The notes beneath the pieces are model-generated. The model had not been told where the DNA came from. It saw only the letters and a list, made by a program, of their open reading frames with translations, and did not search any database. Both the position numbers and the translations under genes were made by a program. Source: Chitinophaga varians (GTDB lineage Bacteria > Bacteroidota > Bacteroidia > Chitinophagales > Chitinophagaceae). From it: a stretch of DNA of 64,000 nucleotides. The stretch spans positions 248,001 through 312,000 of the forward strand of contig NZ_JABAIA010000002.1 of assembly GCF_012641275.1 (NCBI RefSeq), written 5' to 3'. The stretch's first letter is position 1. Every line of letters starts with the position of its first letter. This document shows, piece after piece, positions 28,359 through 38,508 of the stretch.

Positions 28359-31283
28359 TTATCTCACATTTACAAGTACTTTGATCTTGCCCTCTATTCC
28401 GTCAAATTCCTGTAAGGCTTTGCCTATCGCCTGACCCGGTTTTAACTTGTTAAGATCTGCTTTCATGGCGTATCCTGACCTGCTGGCTGTCACCAGCAGA
28501 TCGCCACGGCGGATAGCCCCGTTTTCATTGCAAACTTTGGTCGGTATCACACCTACCACGCCCAAAGGTACCTTATCTGAAATATCGGTCTCAATATTTT
28601 CCTCTGTCAGCAATACGCCGGGCTTGGTGGCATATACGCCCACCACAAGGGAAGAGTAGGCTTCTGTTGACTTTTCAATGGTCCGGTCAGCATCCGTTGC
28701 AATCACCATCACATCCCCAGGTTCATATTGCTGTACATTGCCGGTCACGTCGAAGGCCTCGGCTACGTCAGCGCCGCTGTTCTGAGTACCTCCGTTAAAG
28801 AAGCCCACACCGGCTTTATTGATACGCGCCATATTAGCGCCGCCACTCTGAAAAACACCCAGGTTACCGCTGGCGCCGGTGTGGTTGATCAGCAATGCAC
28901 TACCGGTTCCTGCGTCGGTAATCTGCACAGTGGGTTGACCATTGGCACTGTTGAAATTGGCGAACCGGGCAGCTTTGCCGGTGCCAAAATTGGGTATCCA
29001 CCCGTAAACTGCATTGCCATTGCCGTCACAGGAACTCTCTACCCCGTTTCCATTACCGCCGGCATTAGCGGTAAAACCGTTGCCGTTGCCTTCTGTGAGC
29101 GCCAGCAATGCAGGCCCGTTGCCGGCAGGGTTGGAAGAATAAAACAAGCCGCCATAGCCCCCGGTACCGGAAGATAATCCGAAAACCCCGGCGGTACCAA
29201 AGTTGGCAAACATGGAGTTCACTTCTCCCTTGACCGCAGGAGAAGTACCTGTGGTCCTGTCTACCTTGAAATTACCGGCAATACCGTCTCCTACGGTGGT
29301 GACTGTAATAACATCGCTGGTATTGCTTCCATTGAAAATATCGAATTTTCCGGCCCTGCCGGTAGCAAAAGAAGGTACCCAGGCATACAAGGCGTTGCCG
29401 GCCCCGTCGATATTGGCTTCTACGGCGTTACCATTCTTGCTGGCATTGGCTGTAATGGCATTACCATTTCCGTCGTTAATGGATACTAGTGCCGGACCAT
29501 TACCGGATGTATTGGAGGCATGGAAAAGCCCTGCAAAACCGCCGGTACCGGAGGAAACCCCGAAAACACCGGCAGCACCAAAGTTGCCAAATATGGTTTT
29601 TACCTCGCCACGCACGGCCGCAGCCACACTATTGGTATTGTTGACGAGAAAAGAAGCTGCATTGCCTTGCGTGTTGTCGGGGATGTTACCATTACCATTG
29701 GTTTCTACTTCCAGCGTATTACCGGTAGTGTTGGTATTGTTGAGGTTCTCAAACCTTCCGGCCCGCCCTGTGCTGTTATTGAGGCCTACCTGCCCCAATA
29801 CGCCAATGGCGGTACCTGCGGTACTGGTGGCAATAAAACCTCTCACGCCATAGCCACCACCATCATTGCGGCCCACCACAGCGCCGGCAATATCGCTGGT
29901 AGTGCGGCCAACTACTGCTTCGCCACCACCGTTGTTATCGCCCACGACCCCGGCAGAAGTCTGGGCCGTAGTAATACCATGTACACCAAAACCGGCACTG
30001 GTACTGGAACGTACACCTTCGCCATTACCGGTGGTCGTTACATTTACCACCGTGCCATTACCTACGGAGTTGACACTCAGCGCTGTATTGTTATTCGCAT
30101 TATTGTAAATACTAATGCTGGCAGGGATGCCATTAACACTGGTGGCTGTCAGTCCGGTGCCGCTAGTACTATTGGCATAAACGCCGGTGCCACTGGCAGA
30201 AGCGTTACCATATACGCCCAGTCCGTTGGGCGTGACGCCGTAAACACCCCAGCCGGAGCCGGCCTGCGAGCCATACAAGCCAATACCTAAACCGCCGGTA
30301 CCGTTATTGATTCCTCTCACGGCGGAGGAAAAACCACCGGGACTGACAGAAGACACAATTCCCCTGATAGATGCAATATTGGACGTGGTGGTGTTATTAA
30401 CACCTTCCAGCGAGGTGCCGTCACCGTTATTGGTGATACTGAAAAGCGTAGCGGCGTTGTTTTCCGTCGCTGCATAGGGAAGCGTTAGTCCGCCACCGCC
30501 GGCTCCTGCTATCCACTGGGCGCCATCAAATTTTAAAAGCTGCCCTGCCAGCGGCGCTGTATTGCTTACCGGTATTCCCTGAAGCTTCGCTACTACCGGA
30601 TTGGGGTAGGTGCCACTCAGATCACCACCCGCGGATACACCATTGATATCACCCTGTGGTCCCGCTGGTCCTACCGGCCCCACTGGCCCAGCCGGTCCAA
30701 CTAGCCCCGCAGGTCCTACTACGCCTGCTGGTCCTACTGGTCCCACCGGGCCCACCGGTCCCACCGGGCCAACCGGTCCTGCAGCACCCGGAAGTCCCAT
30801 CGGTCCTGCCGGTCCCTGAATCCCCTGTGGTCCCGCCGGTCCTGCTGGTCCTGCCGGGCCAACTGGGCCGGGATTGCCATTGGCAGCATACAGTGCAAAA
30901 GGCACGCTGGCCAGCGGTGACGCGCCCAATACCTGAAAACTGCCGCCGCCGGTGGCGGCTTCCACTTTGATATATTGATTGGCGTTAGCCCATGGTACGG
31001 CGGAGAATGTGCCACTCACCGGAACGCCGGCGCCAATCTGCAGGTTGAACAATCCCAGCTGGTTGGTAATGGCATCGTGCGTTTCCTGGTATTGTACCGG
31101 TCCGTCGGCGGAACCTCCCAGAATTGAGATCCGCACTTTAATGCTCTCATTGGCAAGCGCAGTACCATTGCTGTTTCGGGCTACCGCCTGGTAGTTGATC
31201 GTTTTTAACCCGTTTTGTGCGTATGACAATTGTGTTATAAACAGTATACTACAAAAGAAAGAAAGCAAGTATCTTTTTTTCAT
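28359..31283 (-). CDS. Large secreted surface protein: short collagen-like stretch plus Gly/Asn-rich repeats
   Basis: 974 residues, signal peptide '[22 protein letters not shown]'. The first about 130 residues and the last about 130 residues are clear paralogues of the 23389 protein. The collagen-like part is much shorter (about 27 Gly-X-Y triplets rich in GPVGPAG). It is followed by '[18 protein letters not shown]', a motif seen in tail-fibre-like surface proteins. About 550 residues of irregular repeats come next, with Gly-Asn, 'TTGNGEGV', '[16 protein letters not shown]' and similar, of beta-helix or stalk type. Two long internal segments are near repeats of each other ('[18 protein letters not shown]' and '[18 protein letters not shown]'). 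Adhesion or a surface stalk is likely; function unknown. Confidence 0.88.
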   Translation of the reverse strand: MKKRYLLSFFCSILFITQLSYAQNGLKTINYQAVARNSNGTALANESIKVRISILGGSADGPVQYQETHDAITNQLGLFNLQIGAGVPVSGTFSAVPWANANQYIKVEAATGGGSFQVLGASPLASVPFALYAANGNPGPVGPAGPAGPAGPQGIQGPAGPMGLPGAAGPVGPVGPVGPVGPVGPAGVVGPAGLVGPAGPVGPVGPAGPQGDINGVSAGGDLSGTYPNPVVAKLQGIPVSNTAPLAGQLLKFDGAQWIAGAGGGGLTLPYAATENNAATLFSITNNGDGTSLEGVNNTTTSNIASIRGIVSSVSPGGFSSAVRGINNGTGGLGIGLYGSQAGSGWGVYGVTPNGLGVYGNASASGTGVYANSTSGTGLTATSVNGIPASISIYNNANNNTALSVNSVGNGTVVNVTTTGNGEGVRSSTSAGFGVHGITTAQTSAGVVGDNNGGGEAVVGRTTSDIAGAVVGRNDGGGYGVRGFIATSTAGTAIGVLGQVGLNNSTGRAGRFENLNNTNTTGNTLEVETNGNGNIPDNTQGNAASFLVNNTNSVAAAVRGEVKTIFGNFGAAGVFGVSSGTGGFAGLFHASNTSGNGPALVSINDGNGNAITANASKNGNAVEANIDGAGNALYAWVPSFATGRAGKFDIFNGSNTSDVITVTTVGDGIAGNFKVDRTTGTSPAVKGEVNSMFANFGTAGVFGLSSGTGGYGGLFYSSNPAGNGPALLALTEGNGNGFTANAGGNGNGVESSCDGNGNAVYGWIPNFGTGKAARFANFNSANGQPTVQITDAGTGSALLINHTGASGNLGVFQSGGANMARINKAGVGFFNGGTQNSGADVAEAFDVTGNVQQYEPGDVMVIATDADRTIEKSTEAYSSLVVGVYATKPGVLLTEENIETDISDKVPLGVVGVIPTKVCNENGAIRRGDLLVTASRSGYAMKADLNKLKPGQAIGKALQEFDGIEGKIKVLVNVR

Positions 31284-31307
31284 GTCGGCTGATTTAAATA
31301 GGAGGTG

Positions 31308-31706
31308 TTAAGGTTTGTTTTTCAGGGGTGTGCTGCCATTGTTCTTTGGTTCTCCACCCTGGTCGGGTATTTTGAACGGAGCGGCAGGCGGAGCGGATGA
31401 CTGATGGGCAGCGGCGGCAGTCTCGCTGTTAATATCTGAAGGGATGGCTGCTTTTTTGGCGGCAGCAGGGGCCGCCATCCTGGCGCTGCCACGGGGCATT
31501 GCCGGTTTATAATCATTAAAAATCAGCTCTTTGGTGGAACGGCCACGAAACTGGCTTTCTTTGACGTTTTTATCGGAAGCGGGCGACTGAAATTTCGAAA
31601 AGTCCTTTTGAAAGGAAGGAAACAGGACGTCCCGGGTTTTGTTTTGTGCAGTTGCCTGTATGGCGATGCCTGCCAGCAGCAGGAGCAGAAAAATGGAAAG
31701 TTTCAT
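31308..31706 (-). CDS. Small secreted Ala/Pro-rich protein of unknown function
   Basis: 132 residues with signal peptide 'MKLSIFLLLLLAGIAIQATAQ'. The mature part is hydrophilic and likely disordered: 'FPSFQKDFSKFQSP' early, then 'AAPAAAKKAAIPSD' and 'HQSSAPPAAPFKIPDQGG'. No family recognised. It lies between the PorV-like gene (27 bp away) and the large surface protein (24 bp away) of cassette 2. Cassette 1 has no equivalent, so it was gained or lost after duplication. Confidence 0.75.
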   Translation of the reverse strand: MKLSIFLLLLLAGIAIQATAQNKTRDVLFPSFQKDFSKFQSPASDKNVKESQFRGRSTKELIFNDYKPAMPRGSARMAAPAAAKKAAIPSDINSETAAAAHQSSAPPAAPFKIPDQGGEPKNNGSTPLKNKP

Positions 31707-31733
31707 ATGGGTGATTTAAATGTGTCAGCAAAT

Positions 31734-32909
31734 TCACTGGAGCTGCGCATCCTTGCGCCCCCCGATGTTATATACCAGCGAGAATTTTAAGGTTCTCCGT
31801 TCGCGTAAACTGGTACCGGTAGGGACCAGGTAGGCCAGGTCAAATCCTATATTGGTGTATCGGACGCCAAAACCGGCGGAGAAATGCTGTCGCAGCCCTT
31901 TTTGAGGATGCTCATAGAAGTAGCCGGTCCGCACAAAGAATAGCTGCCGGTAGGCATATTCCAGTCCGCTGGCGATGGTAAACTCACGTAGTTCTTCACT
32001 GAAACCTCCTGGAGCATCGCCAAAGGAGGAAAACAACGCATTAACCACTCCCCGGTTTGGGTCTTTGCCTTTGAGGATCTGGTCTGTGGGAATACCGTCG
32101 TTGTTGACGGCGTACAAAGGGGGAGTGGGCACCAGCAGCTTGTTGATATCTACTGCAACAGTAAATTCATGATCGTAGGTGTGCACAAACGTATAACCGC
32201 CACCGATGCGCAGGTTCATCGGCAGAAAGCTTTTACGTGTGTTGTCATCAGTGTATTGCAGCTTGGTACCGATATTGGTAAAGCTCACACCGAAAGAATA
32301 ACGGTTACCAAATTCCAGGTTGTCGCTGCTGTTCTGATAATAATAGCCAATGTCTCCGGCCACGGCGGATGCAGGTTTTTGCTGCAGCCCGTTGAAGGAG
32401 CCCTGGCCGAGCTGGCTGCGCACATATCGCAGACTGATGGCAAGCGACATATGCTGCCCCAGCTTTCTGGCATAAGACGCATCTATTGCAAACTCTTTAG
32501 GGGAATAGGTTTGCAGGGCTGTGCCGTTATCATCCCTGAAGGTCACTTCTCCGTAATTGAAGTATTTCATGGATAAACCCACTCCCTCCACCGTGTTGAT
32601 GTTTTTATAGGCTGATACATATGCCATGTTGGACTGGTTGTTATTTAACTCCCACATCCAGGGGGAATAATTGGCACTCACGCCCCAATCACCGGCAAAA
32701 ACAATTTTAGCAGCGTTGGAAAACAGTGCGTTAGGGTCGGCTTCAAGCCCGATGGTGGCATCTCCGGCCCCGCTCGAACGGGCATCGGGGTTGACCAGCA
32801 GGAAGCTGGCGCCGGTATTGGGCGCTTTCTGCTCCGCTTTTTGAGCATGTACGGCCGGTTTTACGGCCAACATACCGCATAACAGTAAAATGATTCGACC
32901 ATATTTCAT
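31734..32909 (-). CDS. PorV-like outer-membrane barrel protein, copy 2
   Basis: 391 residues, paralogue of the 26054 gene along its whole length (shared '[15 protein letters not shown]', '[12 protein letters not shown]', '[22 protein letters not shown]', in parts, and '[17 protein letters not shown]'). Signal peptide 'MKYGRIILLLCGMLAVKPAVHAQ'. Same place in its cassette: directly behind a T9SS-CTD protein. The strong similarity points to a tandem duplication of the cassette. Confidence 0.85.
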   Translation of the reverse strand: MKYGRIILLLCGMLAVKPAVHAQKAEQKAPNTGASFLLVNPDARSSGAGDATIGLEADPNALFSNAAKIVFAGDWGVSANYSPWMWELNNNQSNMAYVSAYKNINTVEGVGLSMKYFNYGEVTFRDDNGTALQTYSPKEFAIDASYARKLGQHMSLAISLRYVRSQLGQGSFNGLQQKPASAVAGDIGYYYQNSSDNLEFGNRYSFGVSFTNIGTKLQYTDDNTRKSFLPMNLRIGGGYTFVHTYDHEFTVAVDINKLLVPTPPLYAVNNDGIPTDQILKGKDPNRGVVNALFSSFGDAPGGFSEELREFTIASGLEYAYRQLFFVRTGYFYEHPQKGLRQHFSAGFGVRYTNIGFDLAYLVPTGTSLRERRTLKFSLVYNIGGRKDAQLQ

Positions 32910-32950
32910 GATTACATTTTTAAAATGAGGATGAGCAATAACGAAGAAGG

Positions 32951-33457
32951 CTACTGGACAATCAGCTTTTCAAAGTAAATACTGGCGTTCACCTTCAGCA
33001 CCACGGTGTAAATACCGGCGGCAAAGTGATTCACCGGCAGCAGTACCGTGGTTTTGCCCGCGCCCATTTCCAGGAACTGGTGATACAGGGTTTGCCCGGC
33101 AGGGTTCAGTACCTGGATGGTCACTGTGGCGTTTCTCAACAGGTCAAACTGGACCTTGGCATTGGTAATGGCCGGATTAGGAAAGATGATGTAGTTTCTG
33201 ACCGGGTTCGCGCCGGGTGGCAATGCCGGAAGTTCTTCCGGCTGCTGAAAGCCCTGGGTAAGGAGTAGCCGGCCGTCTGTCACAGGCGTTACTACAGACT
33301 CGCCTATGGTGTACTGCAGCCGGATGGCGTTGACCACACCGCTGCCTCCGTTGCTGGCCGTCACCTGTCTGTTCAGGATCAGTTGTGCCCTTGCAGTAGT
33401 ACATAGCAATGCCAGTACCACTAGTGCAGGGATGCACTTGGAGCTGTAAGATGTCAT
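32951..33457 (-). CDS. Small secreted protein with T9SS type A sorting domain, copy 2
   Basis: 168 residues, the same length as copy 1 at 27254 and paralogous throughout. The sorting domain reads 'IFPNPAITNAKVQFDLL', 'IQVLNPAGQTLYHQ', 'PVNHFAAGIYTVVLKV', 'FEKLIVQ'. First gene of cassette 2, divergent from fusA. Confidence 0.88.
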   Translation of the reverse strand: MTSYSSKCIPALVVLALLCTTARAQLILNRQVTASNGGSGVVNAIRLQYTIGESVVTPVTDGRLLLTQGFQQPEELPALPPGANPVRNYIIFPNPAITNAKVQFDLLRNATVTIQVLNPAGQTLYHQFLEMGAGKTTVLLPVNHFAAGIYTVVLKVNASIYFEKLIVQ

Positions 33458-33914
33458 AATGAAATCTGGGGGTTAGAAAATGTATGTATGATATGGCCCG
33501 GCTGTTATCAACAGCCGACAGCTCAGGAAGAAAGTATATTTCTCTTCATGACAGTTATGTTTTTGGATTTTAGTTGATAATAATTCGCAATAAGGCCGTT
33601 CTGTATACCACCGTTGATTTATATGGTTGATGCTCAGTATTCGGTCGCTAACAAAGACACAGGAATAAAACAGGACATTTTCGGGGACAAATTTATTAAA
33701 TCATGTTACAAATGTGGACGATTTATTGTTCAGGAAAAATATAGATTTTGTTCCTGGCCGGATTTTTAAAAAAAATGGTGGATTACACTTAAAAACTGGT
33801 TCGGTCAACAGATACTTATTATGATTTGAATTAATGCGTTAGAATGCCCGTGCTTGTTAAAAAAGAAATAACAATTGCACAATGTGGTGCGTTTTATTTA
33901 TTGCTAAAAATAAA
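33458..33914. other. Divergent regulatory spacer between surface cassette 2 and fusA
   Basis: About 460 bp, A+T rich near fusA, without coding ORFs. It should hold the minus-strand promoter of cassette 2 and the start of the fusA promoter. No other structure seen. Confidence 0.5.
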
Positions 33915-33935
33915 TTACCTTTGCCCCCCAAATTG
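33915..33935 (+). promoter_or_regulatory. fusA promoter core
   Basis: TACCTTTG at 33916-33923 followed by CCCCCCAAATTG, nearly the same text as at the rpsL and rpsJ promoters. The upstream box is poor (GTTTTA near 33891-33896, 20 nt away). The ATG lies 35 nt after the box. Confidence 0.8.
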
Positions 33936-33958
33936 CATTATTTAGTCATTTTAATATT

Positions 33959-36103
33959 ATGGCAGACTTAAGATTTCAAAGGAACTTTGGTATTGCGGCG
34001 CACATTGATGCGGGTAAAACCACTACCACAGAGCGTATCCTGTATTATACAGGTAAATCCCACAAGATTGGTGAGGTGCACGAGGGTGCTGCTACCATGG
34101 ACTGGATGGCACAGGAGCAGGAAAGAGGTATTACCATCACATCTGCTGCTACCACTTGTTTTTGGAATTTCCCAACTTTACAGGGTAAAGCTCTCCCGGA
34201 CACTAAGCAATATAAATTCAACATCATCGATACTCCGGGCCACGTGGACTTCACCGTGGAAGTAGAGCGCTCCCTGCGCGTACTGGACGGTCTGGTGGCA
34301 CTGTTCTGCGCTGTATCCGGCGTTGAACCTCAGTCTGAAACCGTTTGGCGCCAGGCTAACCGCTACCGCGTACCCCGTATCGGTTTCGTTAATAAAATGG
34401 ACCGTTCCGGTGCCGACTTCCTGAACGTGGTAAAACAGGTGAAAGAAATGCTGGGTGCTAACCCCGTTCCCCTGACCCTGCCTATCGGCGCGGAAGATAC
34501 TTTCAAAGGCGTGGTTGACCTGATCACCATGAAAGGTATCATCTGGGACGAAGAAGGTAAAGGTGCTACCTACCAGGAAATCGAAATTCCGGAAGACATG
34601 AAGGAAGAAGCGAACGAATGGAGAGCTAAACTGGTAGAAGCCGTTGCTGAATACGATGATACCCTGATGGAGAAATTCTTCGAAGATCCTAACTCTATCT
34701 CCGAAGCGGAAATCCACGAAGCGATCCGTAAAGCTACTATCGACATCGCTATCATCCCGATGATGTGCGGTTCCTCCTTCAAAAACAAAGGTGTTCAGAA
34801 AATGCTGGATGCGGTTTGCCGTTACCTGCCTTCTCCAATGGACATCGAAGCAGTAAAAGGTACCCACCCTGATACCGGTGAAGAAATTGACCGTAAACCA
34901 GACGCTAAAGAACCATTCGCAGCCCTGGCGTTCAAAATCATGACCGATCCTTTCGTTGGTCGTCTGGCGTTCTTCCGGGCTTACTCCGGTCACCTGGATG
35001 CAGGTTCCTACATCCTGAACACCCGTACCGGCAAAAACGAGCGTATCAGCCGTATCATGCAGATGCACGCTAACAAGCAGAACCCAATCGATTTCATCGA
35101 AGCTGGTGATATCGGTGCTGCTGTTGGTTTTAAAGATATCAAAACCGGTGACACCCTCTGCGACGAGAACAACCCGATCATCCTGGAATCTATGACCTTC
35201 CCGGAACCGGTTATCAGCATCGCCATCGAGCCTAAAACTCAGGCAGACGTTGATAAAATGGGTATGGCGCTCGCTAAACTGGTAGAGGAAGATCCTACCC
35301 TGAAAGCTAAAACTGACGAAGAAACCGGCCAAACCGTATTGAGCGGTATGGGTGAGCTTCACCTGGAAATCATCGTTGACCGTATGCGTCGCGAATTCAA
35401 GGTGGAAGTTAACCAGGGTGCTCCTCAGGTGGCTTACAAAGAAGCGCTGACTACTAAAGTTGAACACCGCGAAGTATTTAAGAAACAAACCGGTGGTCGT
35501 GGTAAATTCGCTGATATCCAGATCGAAATTTCTCCTGCTGATGCAGAATGGCTGAAAGAAAACGACGGAAAATCCTTCCAGTTCATCAACGATATCTTCG
35601 GTGGTGCTATTCCGAAAGAGTTCATCCCTGCCGTTCAGAAAGGTTTCGAACAATCTATGAACCAGGGTGTACTGGCCAACTTCCCGCTGGTAAACCTGAA
35701 AGTAAGACTGTTTGACGGTTCCTTCCACGCAGTGGACTCCGACGCAATGTCCTTCGAGCTCTGCGCCAAACAAGCCTTCCGTGAAGCTGCCCGCAAAGCT
35801 AAACCAGTATTGCTGGAGCCTATCATGAAAGTGGAAGTGCAAACTCCTGACCAGTACATGGGTGACGTTACAGGTGACCTGAACCGCCGCCGTGGTATGC
35901 TGGAAGGTATGGACTCCAAAAATGGCGTACAGGTGATCAAAGCTAAAGTTCCATTGAGCGAAATGTTCGGTTACGTAACGCAACTGCGTTCACTGTCTTC
36001 CGGCCGTGCCAGCTCCATCATGGAATTCTCCCACTACGCTCCGGCTCCGAACAACGTGGCTGAAGAAGTGGTAGCGAAAGTAAAGGGTAAAGTAAACGCC
36101 TAA
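33959..36103 (+). CDS. fusA: Elongation factor G
   Basis: 714 residues. GTPase motifs: '[19 protein letters not shown]' (G1), 'DTPGHVDF' (G3) and '[10 protein letters not shown]' (G4). Domains II-V follow, including '[12 protein letters not shown]' of domain IV and '[13 protein letters not shown]' of domain V. It drives tRNA-mRNA translocation. Codon use is highly biased, as expected for an abundant protein. It stands alone between its own promoter and terminator, although in most bacteria it is joined to rpsG. Confidence 0.98.
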   Translation: MADLRFQRNFGIAAHIDAGKTTTTERILYYTGKSHKIGEVHEGAATMDWMAQEQERGITITSAATTCFWNFPTLQGKALPDTKQYKFNIIDTPGHVDFTVEVERSLRVLDGLVALFCAVSGVEPQSETVWRQANRYRVPRIGFVNKMDRSGADFLNVVKQVKEMLGANPVPLTLPIGAEDTFKGVVDLITMKGIIWDEEGKGATYQEIEIPEDMKEEANEWRAKLVEAVAEYDDTLMEKFFEDPNSISEAEIHEAIRKATIDIAIIPMMCGSSFKNKGVQKMLDAVCRYLPSPMDIEAVKGTHPDTGEEIDRKPDAKEPFAALAFKIMTDPFVGRLAFFRAYSGHLDAGSYILNTRTGKNERISRIMQMHANKQNPIDFIEAGDIGAAVGFKDIKTGDTLCDENNPIILESMTFPEPVISIAIEPKTQADVDKMGMALAKLVEEDPTLKAKTDEETGQTVLSGMGELHLEIIVDRMRREFKVEVNQGAPQVAYKEALTTKVEHREVFKKQTGGRGKFADIQIEISPADAEWLKENDGKSFQFINDIFGGAIPKEFIPAVQKGFEQSMNQGVLANFPLVNLKVRLFDGSFHAVDSDAMSFELCAKQAFREAARKAKPVLLEPIMKVEVQTPDQYMGDVTGDLNRRRGMLEGMDSKNGVQVIKAKVPLSEMFGYVTQLRSLSSGRASSIMEFSHYAPAPNNVAEEVVAKVKGKVNA

Positions 36104-36121
36104 TTACATATTTTTCCATAG

Positions 36122-36157
36122 AAAAAGGTTGTCCTGCGAAAGCGGGACAACCTTTTT
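36122..36157 (+). terminator. fusA terminator
   Basis: AAAAAGGTTGTCCTGC (36122-36137) pairs with 36142-36157 across a GAAA tetraloop with one G-U pair, ending in five T. Confidence 0.93.
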
Positions 36158-36251
36158 CGCTTACATGAACATGCTATTGCCACCTGATAGTTTTTCGATA
36201 AATTCGATAAACATAACCTACAACTGAACGTACTTTTTGCCAAAATGCCAG

Positions 36252-36277
36252 GGTCCTGCTCTTCAGGACCTTTTTTT
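36252..36277 (+). terminator. Second terminator hairpin, orphan
   Basis: GGTCCTG (36252-36258) pairs with CAGGACC (36264-36270), then seven T. It lies 95 bp beyond the fusA terminator and 110 bp before the glycosyltransferase ATG, so it is either a back-up terminator or an attenuator in the next leader. Confidence 0.7.
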
Positions 36278-36387
36278 ATGATTTCTTATAGGGGCAATAG
36301 GGGGTGGTCAACGTTTTACCGTTATACTATATGAAAATGCATATCTAACTGAGCCTGTATCTTTTTACTGATAGCCGACTGACCAAT

Positions 36388-37173
36388 ATGTACTTAGAAT
36401 TAACACAAGCACCTCCTGCAACTGTTATATACGAAACAGGAGAACAGATAGTACTGGCTCCTGGCCTGGATGTGATTCTGCCCTGCTGGAACCCGTCGGG
36501 CCCTTGGGTAGAATCGCTCATCAGGCACTATCATGACGTACTTCGCCTCATGGGCGATGTGCCCGTGCAGCTCATTCTCGTAAACGATGGTTCGCTCCGC
36601 AACTTCACCAGCCAGCATATGTCCTGGCTCGAAGCTGCCATCCCCGGCATTATCATCGTCAACAATAAACAAAACCGTGGTAAAGGCCATGCCGTACGCG
36701 AAGGCGTGAAAAATTCCCGCCATGCCTACCAGGTATATACCGACCTCGACTTTCCGTTTGGAGTGGACGCGGTCAAAAAAGCCTACGACCAGCTTCAGCA
36801 AGGCCTCGATGTAGTGGCCGGCGAAAGGGGAGCGGCTTACCTGAAAGAATTGCCCCGCAAAAGAAGAGTTATTACCCGCATCAGCCGCCTGCTCAATAAG
36901 GTAGTGCTCCGCCTGAAAGTAAACGACGCCCAGGCCGGCCTGAAAGGCTTCAATGCCCACGGCAGATCAGTGCTGCTCAATACTACCATCGACGGTTTCC
37001 TGTACGACAGCGAGTTCCTGTACAAAGCCGGTAAAAATCCACGCCTCAAAATCGGAGCAGTAGATGTATATTGCCGCCCCGGTATCAGCTTCAGTGCATT
37101 TAAAATTAAACTGCTGCTGAAAGAACTACGGAACTATTGCCGGATTATTACCAGTGCTAACGCCGCTAAATAA
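36388..37173 (+). CDS. Family 2-type glycosyltransferase
   Basis: 261 residues, GT-A fold, no membrane segment. 'LDVILPCWNPSGPWVESLIR' at residue 27 starts the Rossmann-like part, 'ILVNDGS' lies at 63-69, and the DxD metal motif is 'DLD' at 119-121. 'KGHAVREGVKNSR' is typical of dolichyl/polyprenyl-phosphate glycosyltransferase relatives, as is 'DAQAGLKGFN'. It transfers an unknown sugar from a nucleotide donor. Two bases separate it from the deacetylase gene, so the two are made together. Confidence 0.87.
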   Translation: MYLELTQAPPATVIYETGEQIVLAPGLDVILPCWNPSGPWVESLIRHYHDVLRLMGDVPVQLILVNDGSLRNFTSQHMSWLEAAIPGIIIVNNKQNRGKGHAVREGVKNSRHAYQVYTDLDFPFGVDAVKKAYDQLQQGLDVVAGERGAAYLKELPRKRRVITRISRLLNKVVLRLKVNDAQAGLKGFNAHGRSVLLNTTIDGFLYDSEFLYKAGKNPRLKIGAVDVYCRPGISFSAFKIKLLLKELRNYCRIITSANAAK

Positions 37174-37175
37174 TT

Positions 37176-37943
37176 ATGGACCAGGAGAAAAGGATACTGA
37201 TTAGTGTTGACGTGGAAGAATTTGATATCCCCGAAGAATTTGGCCGACAGGTACCCCTGCAGGAAAAACTGGAAATTTCCAGAAAAGGCCTGCAAACTAC
37301 CCTCGACCTCTTTGATCAATACAATGTGCGCGCTACTTTTTTTATCACTGCCTACTGGGCGCAACATTATCCTGAACTGATCAGACAGGTGGCCGCCAAA
37401 CACGAAATAGCCTCCCACGCATACTATCACAGCTCTTTTTCCGACGCAGACCTGGAAGGCTCCAGACTGGCCCTGCAGGAAATCAGCGGCCAACAGGTAC
37501 GCGGTTTCCGTATGCCCCGCCTCCGTAAGGTGAACATGCAGGCTCTTAAAGACGCCGGATATCTCTACGATGCTTCCCTGAACCCTACCTGGCTGCCTGG
37601 CCGCTACAACAACCGCCACCTGCCTCGTACCATGTTCCGGGGTGATCATAACATGTGGATCATCCCTTCCTCTGTTTCCCCCCTCATCCGGTATCCCGTT
37701 TTTTGGCTGAGCGTGAAAAATGCTCCGCTATGGGTTACCCGCCACTTCAGTAAAACAATCCTCCGGAAAGACAATTACCTCTCTTTTTATTTCCACCCAT
37801 GGGAACTGGTAGATATCCGGGGTTATGCCCTGCCTTCGTATATCAGCCGCGTTTCCGGTTCCAGAATGGAACAGAAAATGGAAGGTTTCCTGCGTTTTTT
37901 GCAGCAACAAGGCCGCTTCTGTGCACATATCGACATGCTGTGA
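37176..37943 (+). CDS. Polysaccharide deacetylase (NodB-like, carbohydrate esterase 4)
   Basis: 255 residues. The catalytic motif 'SVDVEEFD' near residue 10 gives the Asp pair, and 'IASHAYYH' gives the metal histidines 81 and 85. 'RGFRMPR' is the third motif and 'YFHPWELV' the closing one. The DxEE form of the first motif is that of the exopolysaccharide-linked deacetylases. It probably removes N-acetyl groups from a cell-envelope or exported polysaccharide, with the preceding glycosyltransferase as pathway partner. Confidence 0.88.
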   Translation: MDQEKRILISVDVEEFDIPEEFGRQVPLQEKLEISRKGLQTTLDLFDQYNVRATFFITAYWAQHYPELIRQVAAKHEIASHAYYHSSFSDADLEGSRLALQEISGQQVRGFRMPRLRKVNMQALKDAGYLYDASLNPTWLPGRYNNRHLPRTMFRGDHNMWIIPSSVSPLIRYPVFWLSVKNAPLWVTRHFSKTILRKDNYLSFYFHPWELVDIRGYALPSYISRVSGSRMEQKMEGFLRFLQQQGRFCAHIDML

Positions 37944-38508
37944 TCTGTTGTTGTAAGATGCCTGTTTGCCCGGTGCTGCTGCCGGCCCGTATAACTATTT
38001 ATGTCGTCTTCTGTTAACATGCTGTGCCCAAATGCACGGAGAAGGAGTGCTGTTTGCATTCCGTCCTGTCAGGTTTCCAAACTATTCTCTCCGGAAAAAT
38101 CGCCCGGAAAACATGGAAAAAAAAGCACAGGTGGGAAAAGATTTTTATACAACAACATTCGATTATAATTGTTATAAGCCGTAAGCGTAACCGGAAAAGA
38201 AAGCTTAGCAAACAGTACAACAAGAAAAAAAATTATATTTTTTTTAACAAAAGGATAACTTATATGCTTCATTTTCAGTACTTTTGTTTTCAAGTTCAGA
38301 TATTATTCGAGCATGTGTTTGTTGATTGTTTGTGATTGTTTGAAGCATTGTAAAAGCTACCCATTATCCCCCTGCCGCTAATTTTTTTCAGTTCATTATT
38401 CAATAGCAACCTGCTATAGCTGCAAACCTCAAACTCTGATTTGCTGTTTTGCGCGATCGGCATATTTATTCATTCAGCATGTTAAATGTTAAAACTAAAA
38501 TGCACACT
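37944..38508. other. Spacer and putative leader before the barrel-protein gene
   Basis: 565 bp without a credible ORF. A TACTTTTG box at 38279-38286 matches TAnnTTTG and would give a leader of about 220 nt for the next gene. The stretch has several A/T homopolymer runs and Bacteroidetes-like low complexity, nothing more. Confidence 0.45.

Noticed and set aside
29520..30290. 256-codon plus-strand frame inside the second large surface-protein gene
   Set aside because: Low-complexity shadow of the Gly/Asn/Thr repeats; no domain, and the opposite strand carries a full signal peptide and paralogous ends.
34178..35983. 601-codon frame antisense to fusA
   Set aside because: A product of the strong codon bias of fusA (few TTA, CTA and TCA codons); the composition is nonsense and there is no promoter.
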